This document shows positions 42,577-50,584 of a stretch of 64,000 nucleotides of DNA, in pieces. Below the pieces are notes generated by a model. The model saw only the letters and a list, made by a program, of their open reading frames with translations. It searched no databases and was not told the DNA's origin. Each line of letters begins with the position of its first letter. Positions within the stretch are counted from its first letter, which is position 1. A program made the position numbers and the translations under genes. Source of the stretch: Anaerolineales bacterium (GTDB lineage Bacteria; Chloroflexota; Anaerolineae; 4572-78; J111); the NCBI GenBank assembly GCA_015075405.1, contig JABTUK010000003.1:930001-994000 (forward strand), written 5' to 3'.

Positions 42577-43866
42577 TTATCCAGCCAAAGGTAAGCTAAA
42601 AGTAAAACGGCTGCCTTCGCCCAGCTCACTTTCCACCCATAAATCCCCACCGTGAGCCTGAATAATTCTTTTGGCAATCGCCAGGCCCAAACCCGCGCCG
42701 CCTGTTTTAGCGCCGTTTTTCTCCACCCGATAAAACTTATTAAAGATCAGCCCTAACTCGTGCGGCGCAATCCCCAGGCCGGTGTCCACTACGGCTACCT
42801 GGACTCTCACCTCATTCGCCGAAATTGTCACCGTAACCGCTCCGCCGGGGTGATTATACTGCACGGCATTTTCTAGCAAACAGCTCAAGGCCTGGCCTAA
42901 CCGGCCGGCGTCCGCGCTGATCTCCGGCAGGTTATCCGGGGCCTGGAAAGACAAACTGATGTTTTTTTCAAGCGCCAGGGGCTGCGCCTGGGCGATGGTC
43001 TCTTGAACAAGCGTCTGCAAGTTGACCGCCTGCCAATTTAATTCCATCCGGCCGGTCTCTAACCGGGTGAGGTCAAGAAAACTGTCAACTGTTTGGGCCA
43101 GATAAACAGCTTTGCGATTGACCGACTCCAACCCTGTTCGCCAATGGTCGGGGTTCATTTCGGGGTCAGCCAGCATTAATTGGCTGAAGTCAACAATAGA
43201 GGTAACCGGCGACGCCAACTCCTGAACCAGCTTGGCCACTTCATCGCCTTGCTCAAACATCCGCGCGTTTTCAATCGCTACCCCGGCTTGCCCGGCCAGC
43301 GTGTTCAGCAGGTGAATATCATCGCTGGTAAAACTGCCCTCAACCCGCTTGTTAAAAACTTCCAGAACCCCAATTGTTTTCTCATTAAATTTGAGCGGCG
43401 CGCCTAAAATTGAATGGACAGCAAAGAGTGGCAACTTATCAATTTCGCTAAAACGATGACCATCTTCGGGCAAGCTATCTACAACCAAAAACTCGCCGCT
43501 GCGGATAATCCAGCCGGCGATACTGCCCTCCAAAGGCACCATTGTTGGCGTCGCTCTCTTGTCCCAGGTTCCTGTGGCGGCCTCAAGCCATAACTCCCCG
43601 CTTTTATGGTTCAACAACAAAACAGCAGCAGCTTCGGCCTCTATTATCTCAAGGGCCGTCTCAACGACCAACGCTAACAAAGCCCCCAGTTCCAGCGTCG
43701 CATGGAGCTTCCGGCTGACCTCCAGCATCTTTTCCAGCCGGGCCACCTGATTTTCGGGGGACAAAATGTGACCGGATAAAACTTCTTTGAGTTGCAACAG
43801 TCCACCAAACCTTAATTTTCTGGTATTGAATGTCAAAATTCTAACATCGGCCAGACAAGCTGACAA
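42577..43866 (-). CDS. GAF-domain histidine kinase-like protein lacking the phospho-acceptor His
   Basis: Up to 429 residues, no membrane segment. A GAF domain spans about 55-205 (VVETALEIIEAEAAAVLLLN, GVLEVFNKRVEG). The dimerisation helix reads LVQELASPVTSIVDFSQLML, where a kinase normally has V-S-H-E-L-R-x-P; Gln replaces His. The ATPase domain (about 310-428) is intact, with LENAVQYNHPGG (N box), VDTGLGIAPHELG (G1), FYRVEKNGAKTGGAGLGLAI (F/G2) and FTFSLP. It may bind ATP without autophosphorylating, or act as a partner of another kinase. The start is uncertain: the first 35 residues are poorly supported, and an internal start near MLEVSRKL is possible. Confidence 0.82.
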   Translation of the reverse strand: MSACLADVRILTFNTRKLRFGGLLQLKEVLSGHILSPENQVARLEKMLEVSRKLHATLELGALLALVVETALEIIEAEAAAVLLLNHKSGELWLEAATGTWDKRATPTMVPLEGSIAGWIIRSGEFLVVDSLPEDGHRFSEIDKLPLFAVHSILGAPLKFNEKTIGVLEVFNKRVEGSFTSDDIHLLNTLAGQAGVAIENARMFEQGDEVAKLVQELASPVTSIVDFSQLMLADPEMNPDHWRTGLESVNRKAVYLAQTVDSFLDLTRLETGRMELNWQAVNLQTLVQETIAQAQPLALEKNISLSFQAPDNLPEISADAGRLGQALSCLLENAVQYNHPGGAVTVTISANEVRVQVAVVDTGLGIAPHELGLIFNKFYRVEKNGAKTGGAGLGLAIAKRIIQAHGGDLWVESELGEGSRFTFSLPLAG

Positions 43867-43982
43867 GAGGGCTATGAGTCCTAGCCTTTAACTTTCTCTT
43901 TTAATTTTTTCCTAACTTTTGCTCTAAATTCCTCTCAAAAGTGATTTTTTCCACAAGATGATAGCTTTTGAGAGTCCCCCGA

Positions 43983-43991
43983 TGCTATAAT
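43983..43991 (+). promoter_or_regulatory. extended -10 promoter of the mevalonate cluster
   Basis: TGC-TATAAT at 43983-43991 is an extended -10 with a perfect hexamer. No -35 is found at 17 bases; TTGAGA at 43968 is too close. It lies 84 bases before the first gene. Confidence 0.55.
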
Positions 43992-44074
43992 TGTCACAAA
44001 TCAGGCGGGAGTGACGACCCACTTTATTAATTTGGCTTTCAATAGGTCTAAATGGAGGTTTGAATCGTTACAGC

Positions 44075-45373
44075 ATGAACCATACTTTTGCCGGGTTTTA
44101 TAAGCTAACCCAGGCTGAACGTCGCCAAAGATTGGTTGAGTATGCCGGTCTACAGGCCGACGATCTGGCCGCCCTGGAAACCGGCCTTTCCGCCGAGCAA
44201 GCCGAGGTGATGATCGAGAATGTTGTGGGGCGCTACACCTTACCCCTGGGCCTGGCAACAAATTTTGTCATCAATGGCGCAGAAGTTGTGGCGCCGATGG
44301 TGGTGGAAGAGCCGAGTATTGTGGCCGGGGTTAGTTATGCGGCCAAGCTGGCCCGCGCCGGCGGTGGTTTTCGCACCAGCAGCAGCGATCCGCTGATGAT
44401 TGGTCAGGTCCAGGTGATGGATTTAACCGATCTGGCCGCAGCGGCCGCCCAACTGATGGCGGCAGAAGCAGACCTGCTGGCGGCGGCCAATGAATATCAT
44501 CCGACTATTCAAAAATTGGGCGGCGGGGCCAAAGCCATCGAATGTCGGCCCTTACCCGACACGCCGGCCGGCCCGATGCTTATTGTTCACATTCTGTATG
44601 ACTGCCGCGACGCGATGGGGGCCAACGCGGTCAATACGGCGGCCGAGGCGATTGCTCCCTTGATCGAGCGCATCACCGGCGGACGGGTCAACCTGCGGAT
44701 TTTATCAAACCTGACCGATCGCCGCATGGCCCGCGCCGAATGTCTCATTCCGGTGGAGCAGCTTGCCCGCAATGATGTGCCGGGGGAACAGGTCGCTCGC
44801 TCAATTTTTGAAGCCTGGGCCTTTGCCGCCGCCGACCCTTATCGAGCGGCCACCCACAATAAAGGCGTCATGAATGGCATTGACGCTGTTGCTGTCGCCA
44901 CCGGCAACGATTGGCGCGCCCTGGAAGCCGGAGCGCACGCCTATGCGGCCCGGAATGGGCGGTATAGCAGCCTGACCGAGTGGTCACTGGTGACGACCGC
45001 CGACCGCCGACCGCCGACGGCTGACATTACTCATCTTCGCGGCGTGTTGGAGATGCCGCTCAGCGTGGGTACGGTGGGGGGGGCGACCAAAGCGCACCCG
45101 ACGGCGCGGGTTTCGCTGAAAATTCTGGGGCAGCCCAATGCCCGGTGGCTGGCCGAAATTATGGCGGCAGTGGGTCTGGCTCAAAACCTGGCCGCTATCC
45201 GGGCGCTGGCCACCGAAGGCATCCAGCAGGGCCACATGCGCCTGCATGCCCGACAAGTCGCCCTGGCCGCCGGGGCCAAGGAGTCCCAGGTTCAGGAAAT
45301 TGCGGATAAATTGGTCGCCGAGAAAAATATTCGAGTGGAAAGAGCCAAAGAACTGGTAGCAGGTAACAGGTAG
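44075..45373 (+). CDS. mvaA: hydroxymethylglutaryl-CoA reductase, class II
   Basis: 432 residues. Converts HMG-CoA to mevalonate with two rounds of NAD(P)H reduction, cytoplasmic. Class II hallmarks: ENVVGRYTLPLGLATNFVIN with the catalytic Glu (near 50), MNGIDAVAVATGNDWRAL with the catalytic Asp (near 268), and LRGVLEMPLSVGTVGGATKAHP. GHMRLHARQVALAAGA carries the flap-domain His (near 389). A CCGACCG tandem repeat (44996-45022) adds DRRPPTAD in a loop, and the final VAGNR and stop lie in the repeat 45353-45408. GGAGG at 44054 is too far from ATG 44075 and too near TTG 44060, so the start is uncertain. First gene of the mevalonate cluster. Confidence 0.93.
   Translation: MNHTFAGFYKLTQAERRQRLVEYAGLQADDLAALETGLSAEQAEVMIENVVGRYTLPLGLATNFVINGAEVVAPMVVEEPSIVAGVSYAAKLARAGGGFRTSSSDPLMIGQVQVMDLTDLAAAAAQLMAAEADLLAAANEYHPTIQKLGGGAKAIECRPLPDTPAGPMLIVHILYDCRDAMGANAVNTAAEAIAPLIERITGGRVNLRILSNLTDRRMARAECLIPVEQLARNDVPGEQVARSIFEAWAFAAADPYRAATHNKGVMNGIDAVAVATGNDWRALEAGAHAYAARNGRYSSLTEWSLVTTADRRPPTADITHLRGVLEMPLSVGTVGGATKAHPTARVSLKILGQPNARWLAEIMAAVGLAQNLAAIRALATEGIQQGHMRLHARQVALAAGAKESQVQEIADKLVAEKNIRVERAKELVAGNR
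44996..45022. repeat. in-frame CCGACCG tandem repeat in mvaA
   Basis: CGACCGCCGACCGCCGACGG-type iterations, about 27 bp, encode TADRRPPTAD just before the conserved LRGVLEMPLSVGTVGG stretch. Confidence 0.7.
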
Positions 45374-45408
45374 CAGGTTTAACGTTTCACGTATCACGTA
45401 TCACGTTT
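45353..45408. repeat. iterated GGTAGCAGGTAACA / CACGTATCACG repeats at mvaA 3' end
   Basis: GGTAGCAGGTAACAGGTAGC followed by ACGTTTCACGTATCACGT units. The first set supplies the final mvaA codons and TAG. Not a strong palindrome. Confidence 0.6.
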
Positions 45409-45445
45409 CAAGATTAGAATAGAATTCCAATTGGAGTAGTAGTAT

Positions 45446-46501
45446 ATGCCTTTGATGAAACCCTCTGCCGAAACCGGCATTGTCGGCTACGGCAGTTACA
45501 TTCCCAAATATCGCTTACCGGCTAAAGAAGTGGCCCGGGTTTGGACCGGCAGCAACGGCGAACTGCCGATCAAAGAGAAAGCCGTGGCCGGGCCAGATGA
45601 AGACACCCTGACCATTGCCCTGGAAGCAACCCGAAACGCACTGGCCCGCGCCCGGATCAACCCGCAGGAGATCGGCGCGGTCTGGGTTGGCAGCGAAAGC
45701 CATCCTTACGCGGTCAAACCGACCAGCACCATTCTGGCCGAAGCCATTGGCGCGACCCCCTACACCCAGGCCGCCGATTGGCAATTTGCTTGCAAGGCCG
45801 GCACCGAAACTATGCAGGCCGCGATTGGTTTTGTGGGCAGCGGCATGGCTCATTACGCCCTCGGCGTTGGCGCGGATACGGCCCAGGGTCGCCCCGGCGA
45901 TGCGCTGGAATATACCGCCGCCTCCGGTGGAGCGGCCTATCTGATCGGGCCGGCAGCGGAAAGCCTGGCCATCTTTGAAGGCAGCTCTTCCTATGTCACC
46001 GATACCCCCGACTTTTGGCGGCGGCCTACCACCCACTACCCCAGTCACGGTCAGCGGTTTACCGGCGAACCGGCCTATTTTCACCACGTCATCAGCGCCG
46101 GGCAGGAGTTTATGAGCGCGTTGGGCCGGACCGCCAAAGATTTCGACTACGTGGTGCTGCACCAGCCCAACAAGAAGTTCCCAGAGCGGGCGGCAGCCAT
46201 GCTCGGTTTTGAAAAAGCGCAGTGGGTCACCGGCCTGCTGGTGCCGATTGTCGGCAATACCTATGCCGGAGCCAGTATTTTGGGGTTAACGGCGGTGCTG
46301 GATATTGCCAAACCAGGCGATAAAATTCTGTGTATTTCATTTGGCTCCGGCGCCGGCAGCGATGCTTTTTCCCTGCGCGTCACCGATCAGATTACCGGCA
46401 AGCAGAGTTTGGCTCCCACTACCCAAACTTATATCAACCGCCGGGTAGAAATTGATTACGCTACCTATACCCGCTACCGGCAGAAACTACAAATGCACTG
46501 A
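45446..46501 (+). CDS. hydroxymethylglutaryl-CoA synthase, archaeal type
   Basis: 351 residues. Condenses acetyl-CoA with acetoacetyl-CoA to HMG-CoA. The thiolase-fold N-terminus is IVGYGSYIPKYRLPAKEVA. The nucleophilic Cys is in DWQFACKAGTETMQAAIGF (near 115), the Glu is in WVGSESHPYAVKPT, and the catalytic His is in VVLHQPNKKFPERAA (near 240). Length and motifs match the archaeal group that works in a channelling complex with thiolase and a DUF35 protein, both encoded just downstream. It lies 72 bases after mvaA in the same direction. Confidence 0.93.
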   Translation: MPLMKPSAETGIVGYGSYIPKYRLPAKEVARVWTGSNGELPIKEKAVAGPDEDTLTIALEATRNALARARINPQEIGAVWVGSESHPYAVKPTSTILAEAIGATPYTQAADWQFACKAGTETMQAAIGFVGSGMAHYALGVGADTAQGRPGDALEYTAASGGAAYLIGPAAESLAIFEGSSSYVTDTPDFWRRPTTHYPSHGQRFTGEPAYFHHVISAGQEFMSALGRTAKDFDYVVLHQPNKKFPERAAAMLGFEKAQWVTGLLVPIVGNTYAGASILGLTAVLDIAKPGDKILCISFGSGAGSDAFSLRVTDQITGKQSLAPTTQTYINRRVEIDYATYTRYRQKLQMH

Positions 46502-46502
46502 G

Positions 46503-46580
46503 AACGAAGAATAAGAAATTAGAAATAAGAAATGAGAGCCAACTTATCTTCTAATTTCTTAATTCTTATTTCTAAATTTT
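46503..46580. repeat. iterated AAATAAGAAAT palindrome
   Basis: AACGAAGAATAAGAAATTAG and AAATAAGAAATGAGAG, loop, then CTTCTAATTTCTTAATTC and TTATTTCTAAATTT. It lies in the gap between synthase and thiolase genes. Confidence 0.78.
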
Positions 46581-46592
46581 TAGGAGTTTAGA

Positions 46593-47753
46593 TTGAGAGA
46601 CGTATCTATTATCGGAATTGGACAAACCCCGGTGGGCGAGCATTGGGATAAGAGCCTGCGCCATCTGGCCTACGATGCCCTGGCGGCGGCTATGCGCGAT
46701 GCCACTATCGAGCGGGCCGATGCTTTGTATGTCGGCAATATGCTTTCCGGCGAGGTATCAGCCCAAGCCCACCTGGGCGCGCTGATTGCCGACTTTGCCG
46801 GTCTGCGCGGCATTGAAGCGGTGAAAGTTGAAGCGGCTTGCGCCAGCGCTTCCGCCGCGTTTCGACAGGCTTATATTGGCGTTGCCAGCGGGTTACAGGA
46901 TATTGTGATTGCCGTCGGCGTGGAAAAGATGACCGACGACATTGGCAGCAAGGTGACGGCGGGGCTGGCTTCGGCGGCCGATGCCGAGTACGAGGTGATC
47001 CACGGGGTCAGTTTTGTGGCTTTGAACGCGCTGATTATGCAGCGGTATATGTATGAAAACAAACTGAAACGAGAGGATTTTGCCGGCTTTGCCATCAATG
47101 CCCACGCCAACGGCGCTCGCAACCCCAACGCTATGTTCCAGAGCGAGATCAGCCGCGAGGCTTTTGTGCGCTCTAGCCTGATTGCCGACCCGATTGCGCT
47201 GCTCGACGCCAGCGGTATGGCCGATGGCGCAGCGGCGGTGGTCCTCTGCCCCACCGAACAGGCCCGCGAGTTTAGCAGCAATGCCATCCGCATCAAAGGC
47301 AGCGCCGTCGCCACCGACAGCCTGAGCGTCCACGACCGGCGCGACCCGTTGTGGCTGCAGGCCGCCGAAGACTCGGCCCAGCGAGCCTACCGGCAGGCCA
47401 AAGTTGGCCCGGCCGATCTGGATTTCTTTGAACTGCACGATGCTTTCACCATCATGGCGGCTCTGAGTTTGGAGGCCACTGGCTTTGCCGAGCGGGGCAA
47501 GGGTACCTGGCTGGCCCGTGACGGCGAAATTACTTTGGAAGGCAAAATTCCTATTTGCACCCAGGGCGGTTTGAAGGCGCGGGGACATCCCGTAGGAGCC
47601 ACCGGCCTGTATCAAATTGTCGAAGCGGTGCAGCAGTTACGCGGTGAAGCCGGCCCGAATCAAATCCCCAACGCCCGCCTGGGCATGACCCAAAATATCG
47701 GCGGCAGCGGGGCGACGATTATTACTCATATTTTTGAAAGAGTGAATGGATGA
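46593..47753 (+). CDS. acetyl-CoA acetyltransferase, archaeal-type thiolase
   Basis: 386 residues. Forms acetoacetyl-CoA from two acetyl-CoA. The nucleophile Cys is in KVEAACASASAAFRQA (near 88), with FFELHDAFTIMAALSLEATG (near 290) and GGLKARGHPVGATGLYQIVE with the catalytic His (near 340). The start codon is TTG at 46593 with GGAG 8 bases upstream. This thiolase group lacks one of the two classical active-site Cys positions and works with DUF35 and HMG-CoA synthase as a complex in archaea. Same operon as those genes. Confidence 0.93.
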   Translation: MRDVSIIGIGQTPVGEHWDKSLRHLAYDALAAAMRDATIERADALYVGNMLSGEVSAQAHLGALIADFAGLRGIEAVKVEAACASASAAFRQAYIGVASGLQDIVIAVGVEKMTDDIGSKVTAGLASAADAEYEVIHGVSFVALNALIMQRYMYENKLKREDFAGFAINAHANGARNPNAMFQSEISREAFVRSSLIADPIALLDASGMADGAAAVVLCPTEQAREFSSNAIRIKGSAVATDSLSVHDRRDPLWLQAAEDSAQRAYRQAKVGPADLDFFELHDAFTIMAALSLEATGFAERGKGTWLARDGEITLEGKIPICTQGGLKARGHPVGATGLYQIVEAVQQLRGEAGPNQIPNARLGMTQNIGGSGATIITHIFERVNG

Positions 47754-47761
47754 AGTGAATT

Positions 47762-47832
47762 GAGGCGATGAATCGTGAAGCGAGGAAGCGAAAAAACTCG
47801 CTTCGCGTCGCCTCCTCGCCTCTTCCCGTCAT
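47762..47832. repeat. iterated GAGGCGA-type palindrome before DUF35
   Basis: GAGGCGATGAATCGTGAAGC and GAGGAAGCGAAAAA, loop, CTCGCTTCGCGTCGCCTCC and TCGCCTCTTCCCGTCATC. It is open in the DUF35 frame but lies upstream of the true start. Confidence 0.75.
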
Positions 47833-47867
47833 CAAAACAATATTATTTTCAAGGAGAACTTATTTTT

Positions 47868-48278
47868 ATGACTACCGAAATTGCTCAACATTGGCGCTTA
47901 AAGTCACAACGGTATCAATTGGTGGGGGAAGTTTGCCCGCAGTGCAACGGCAAAATATTTCCGCCGCGCGATGTTTGCCCCTACTGCGCCGAAGGACCGG
48001 CTCAGCCGCCCTTTCAATTCAGCGGGCGCGGCCAGGTTTATTCGCACACCACCGTCCATAAGCCGCCGGAGGGATACGAAGAAGTGGCCCCCTATACGGT
48101 GGCCCTGATCAAACTGGAAGAAGGCCCACTGATTACGGCCCAACTGACCGACGTCGCCAACGACGAAGTCGAAATCGGCATGCCGGTCGAAATGGTGACC
48201 CGCAAACTGCGGACGCAAGGCGACGAAGGTCTAATTATTTACGGCTACAAATTCCGCCCGCAATTGGCTACAGCGTAA
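47868..48278 (+). CDS. DUF35 OB-fold zinc-ribbon protein of the thiolase/HMG-CoA synthase complex
   Basis: 136 residues. The rubredoxin-like zinc ribbon is CPQCNGKIFPPRDVCPYC (four Cys, near 24-41), followed by an OB fold (GQVYSHTTVHKPPEGYEEVA, then ALIKLEEGPLITAQLTD). In archaea this scaffold bridges thiolase and HMG-CoA synthase to pass on acetoacetyl-CoA. I chose ATG 47868 with AAGGAG upstream; the frame is open back to 47775 only through repeat sequence. Last gene of the cluster before a terminator. Confidence 0.92.
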   Translation: MTTEIAQHWRLKSQRYQLVGEVCPQCNGKIFPPRDVCPYCAEGPAQPPFQFSGRGQVYSHTTVHKPPEGYEEVAPYTVALIKLEEGPLITAQLTDVANDEVEIGMPVEMVTRKLRTQGDEGLIIYGYKFRPQLATA

Positions 48279-48283
48279 TAAAA

Positions 48284-48311
48284 AGGAGTCCAAAGCAAGC
48301 TTTGGACTCCT
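48284..48311. terminator. bidirectional terminator between DUF35 and lysE-type genes
   Basis: 12-bp perfect stem GGAGTCCAAAGC / GCTTTGGACTCC with A run before and T run after, so it can serve both convergent genes. It overlaps the lysE-type stop by two bases. Confidence 0.88.
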
Positions 48312-48948
48312 ATTTTTTCTCCGAGCCGGAGAGCGCCGTAGCCACCCCCAGCCCAATGTAGACGCTGCCGGCAAAATAGCGTTCAGCCCGCAGAAAGCGC
48401 ATGTTGCCTTTGAACCATCGCCCGATGGTTCCGGCCAGCAGCGCATACAGGCCATCGCTGCAAATACCCAACACCACAAAAATAAACCCCAAGAGCAAAA
48501 TCTGCCCGGCGACCGCGCCTTTGGCCGGCTCCACAAATTGAGGCAAAAAAGCGAAGAAAAAGAGCGCCGTTTTGGGGTTTAGCAAGTTAACCACCACCCC
48601 TTGATAAAAAACGTGGGCCAATTTCCGCCGCTCAACCACCTCCGGTTGGCTCGTTTCTTCCCGCGCTAACAGCTTGCGCACGCCCAGGTAGATGAGATAA
48701 GCTGCCCCTAAATATTTGACCACACCGAAAGCCAGGGCCGAGGACATCAGTAAGGCTGAAAGCCCCAACGCCGCCGCAGCCACATGGAAGAGCGTGCCCA
48801 CATGGATGCCCAGCATAGAGACAACTCCTGCCAGCCGCCCCTGGTCAATACTCCGGGCAACAACGTAAAGCACCGCCGGCCCAGGGGTGATGAGTAAGGC
48901 CAAAGCCGCCAGTATAAACAAGGTCAGAGTTGATAGTGTAAGCATCAA
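48310..48948 (-). CDS. LysE/RhtB family amino-acid exporter
   Basis: 212 residues, six spans. Family start LFILAALALLITPGPAVLYVVARSI with the conserved Pro-Gly-Pro; the middle has NLLNPKTALFFFAFLPQFVEP, also characteristic. Exports amino acids or homoserine-lactone-like compounds by proton antiport. AGGAGG precedes the ATG. Convergent with the mevalonate cluster and not linked to it. Confidence 0.92.
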   Translation of the reverse strand: MMLTLSTLTLFILAALALLITPGPAVLYVVARSIDQGRLAGVVSMLGIHVGTLFHVAAAALGLSALLMSSALAFGVVKYLGAAYLIYLGVRKLLAREETSQPEVVERRKLAHVFYQGVVVNLLNPKTALFFFAFLPQFVEPAKGAVAGQILLLGFIFVVLGICSDGLYALLAGTIGRWFKGNMRFLRAERYFAGSVYIGLGVATALSGSEKK

Positions 48949-48971
48949 ATCCTCCTTTAAAATAGCTTGGG

Positions 48972-49280
48972 TTAGCTCTTATCTCCGGCTGGCATCAATT
49001 CAATCCCCTCAATTATCTCTAAACTATTTACTTCTTCAAAATCCGAATACCTGGCGAACAATTCATCGAGGGCTTCTTCTCCGTAAATTTCACTCTGGCT
49101 GATAAATCTTTCAACTTCGATTGATCCATCTCGCAAAAACTCAATCTCCCACCTCTCTCCTGGCACAGCTACACTGACCATTATCGCCTCATCCCGATAA
49201 CGGGCTAAGGTATAACTAAGCTTACCTTGATCCAATTTATCCAGAAATCTCATCAATTTATCAAATATATCTTTTCTCAT
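48972..49280 (-). CDS. small conserved hypothetical protein (second of a coupled pair)
   Basis: 102 residues, acidic, no signal peptide or span. It reads as an alpha helix (FDKLMRFLDKLDQGKLSYTL), then beta strands (AIMVSVAVPGERWEIEFLRD, SIEVERFI) and an acidic helix (EEALDELFARYSD). I have a general memory of similar short proteins in cyanobacteria and Chloroflexota, often beside other very small genes, but no function. Its ATG overlaps the stop of the 69-codon ORF upstream (ATGA). The pair could be a toxin-antitoxin or regulatory module; this is inference only. Confidence 0.7.
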   Translation of the reverse strand: MRKDIFDKLMRFLDKLDQGKLSYTLARYRDEAIMVSVAVPGERWEIEFLRDGSIEVERFISQSEIYGEEALDELFARYSDFEEVNSLEIIEGIELMPAGDKS

Positions 49281-49486
49281 TTATCAAACCTCTTATCAGT
49301 GAGCAGTTTACGGACAATCTTGAAACCGGGTTTGTTGACCTTGGCTCCGGCTTCAATCTCTTCCCAAGTCATTTGGCTGAATTCATCCCAATCAGGTGAA
49401 CCTGGGGGCAGTTTCGCCTGCTTGATACTCCCCTTCTTTTGTTTGAGAATATCTGCAACGGTTAAACCGGAGAATTTCGGGGTAAT
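49277..49486 (-). CDS. small conserved ORF with no canonical start codon
   Basis: Frame of 69 residues between an upstream TAG and a TGA overlapping the next ATG. It contains LTVADILKQKKGSIKQAKLP, PGSPDWDEFSQMTWEEIEAG and FKIVRKLLTDKRFDK, a pattern seen in small proteins of cyanobacteria and Chloroflexota. There is no ATG, GTG or TTG before the conserved part. The best start is ATT at 49486 with AGGAG nine bases upstream. Either the rare ATT start is used, or the gene has lost its start by mutation. Confidence 0.5.
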   Translation of the reverse strand: MTPKFSGLTVADILKQKKGSIKQAKLPPGSPDWDEFSQMTWEEIEAGAKVNKPGFKIVRKLLTDKRFDK

Positions 49487-49565
49487 TTTCTGACTCTCCT
49501 GTGCCTATGTAGGATTCGACTTTCCTTATTCCGACTCATGATTATCATTGGGCTGTTTTTGAAAA

Positions 49566-49871
49566 TCAATTGTCTGTTGGATTTTCGATAAACTCAGCTA
49601 GAATTTTATTTACCAGTTCGAGAGCCGCTTTTACTTTCTGGTTACTTGGGTCAATATTTAACAAGTCCTCTAACTGCTTTTTTCGCTCTAAAAATTGCCC
49701 TATTCGCTCTTGTTCCAACTGTTTTTGTTCAATCTTCTTCTTGGCTTCTGCGATAACATCATCAACTTGTCTGATATATTCATCGAGTACCGCTGCTTTA
49801 TTAGCCTCAAGGGCTTTGTCAACCATCCCGTGCAAATTGTCTTTAATAGTTTTATCTAATTTCTTTAACAT
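49566..49871 (-). CDS. short coiled-coil protein, PspA-like N-terminus
   Basis: 101 residues, almost wholly helical and charged. The first 45 residues (LDKTIKDNLHGMVDKALEAN, VLDEYIRQVDDVIAEAKKKI) resemble the start of PspA/IM30 membrane-stress proteins (short amphipathic helix, then coiled coil). It is less than half their length and ends after one hairpin. It could be a truncated relative or an unrelated coiled coil. It sits alone in an AT-richer stretch (48972-50030). Confidence 0.6.
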   Translation of the reverse strand: MLKKLDKTIKDNLHGMVDKALEANKAAVLDEYIRQVDDVIAEAKKKIEQKQLEQERIGQFLERKKQLEDLLNIDPSNQKVKAALELVNKILAEFIENPTDN

Positions 49872-50033
49872 AACTCCATATCCCTATAATAGTGGTTTTT
49901 GGGCTTGTAGTGTACTTAACTTGATAAGACAGAATTGCAGCGCCCCAACCTGGAGTGAGCGGAATTGGCAAATTTTAATTTCTACAGCGAGTCCTGTCAA
50001 TATTTTTCTGGTAGAGTGGAGGCTTCCGCAAAA

Positions 50034-50513
50034 TCAGGACGGGGACAAGTAATGACCTATATTTTTGATGAAGTGCGGCATAGCCTCGCAAATATAATCA
50101 ACCACCGTATAAATGTAAGCCTGCCGCGCTGCCGGGTCACGCTGCTCCTGTGGCACCGCTTCCCCCACGTCGAGCACCGGCGACTCGCGGCCAAAACAGA
50201 TTTGGTTGAATAACCAGGCTTCCCGGCCAAACTGTTCCCACAAATAACGACGATGATCCAACCCCATCGCTACCACCACCTCAGCCTCGGCCAGCATGCC
50301 GGCGGTAATGCGACGCTGCCGGTGAGCCGAGGGGTCGAGGCCGCGCTGCGCCAGTCGGGCCCGGACTTCTGGGGCCATCACCTGGAATTTAGCTTCCGTT
50401 CCGGCCGAGCTGACCCGGTAAACCGGCTGTGGTCCCAACGCCGCTTTCAGGGCGTACTCGGCGGTCATACTTCTAAAAATGTTGCCGGTGCAGACAAAGA
50501 GAATGGATTTCAT
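50034..50513 (-). CDS. low-molecular-weight phosphotyrosine-type phosphatase
   Basis: 159 residues. The P-loop C-x5-R is near the N-terminus (ILFVCTGNIFRSMTAEYAL). The expected DP motif would lie near the C-terminus; LDVGEAVPQEQRDP is the closest. In the arginine phosphatase YwlE the fifth P-loop position is Thr (CTGNTCRS); here it is Ile (CTGNIFRS), the form usual in tyrosine phosphatases, so tyrosine is the likelier target. The frame continues upstream into the palindrome 50521-50580, but family similarity begins at MKSILFVCTG (50513). No ribosome site is clear. Confidence 0.85.
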   Translation of the reverse strand: MKSILFVCTGNIFRSMTAEYALKAALGPQPVYRVSSAGTEAKFQVMAPEVRARLAQRGLDPSAHRQRRITAGMLAEAEVVVAMGLDHRRYLWEQFGREAWLFNQICFGRESPVLDVGEAVPQEQRDPAARQAYIYTVVDYICEAMPHFIKNIGHYLSPS

Positions 50514-50520
50514 AGGGTTT

Positions 50521-50580
50521 TTGGAAGATTGGAAGGTTGGAAGGCTGGATTTTACCAGTCTTGCAACCTTCCAGCCCTCC
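50521..50580. repeat. iterated TTGGAAGG palindrome
   Basis: TTGGAAGATTGGAAGGTTGG and AAGGCTGG, loop, then CCAGTCTTGCAACCTTCCAG. Same unit as the in-gene repeat at 19522-19552. Between the phosphatase and RSH-like genes. Confidence 0.78.
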
Positions 50581-50584
50581 ATAC

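Noticed and set aside
47775..47867. Extended start of the DUF35 protein
   Set aside because: Repeat-encoded, and the ATG at 47868 has AAGGAG and matches the family start.
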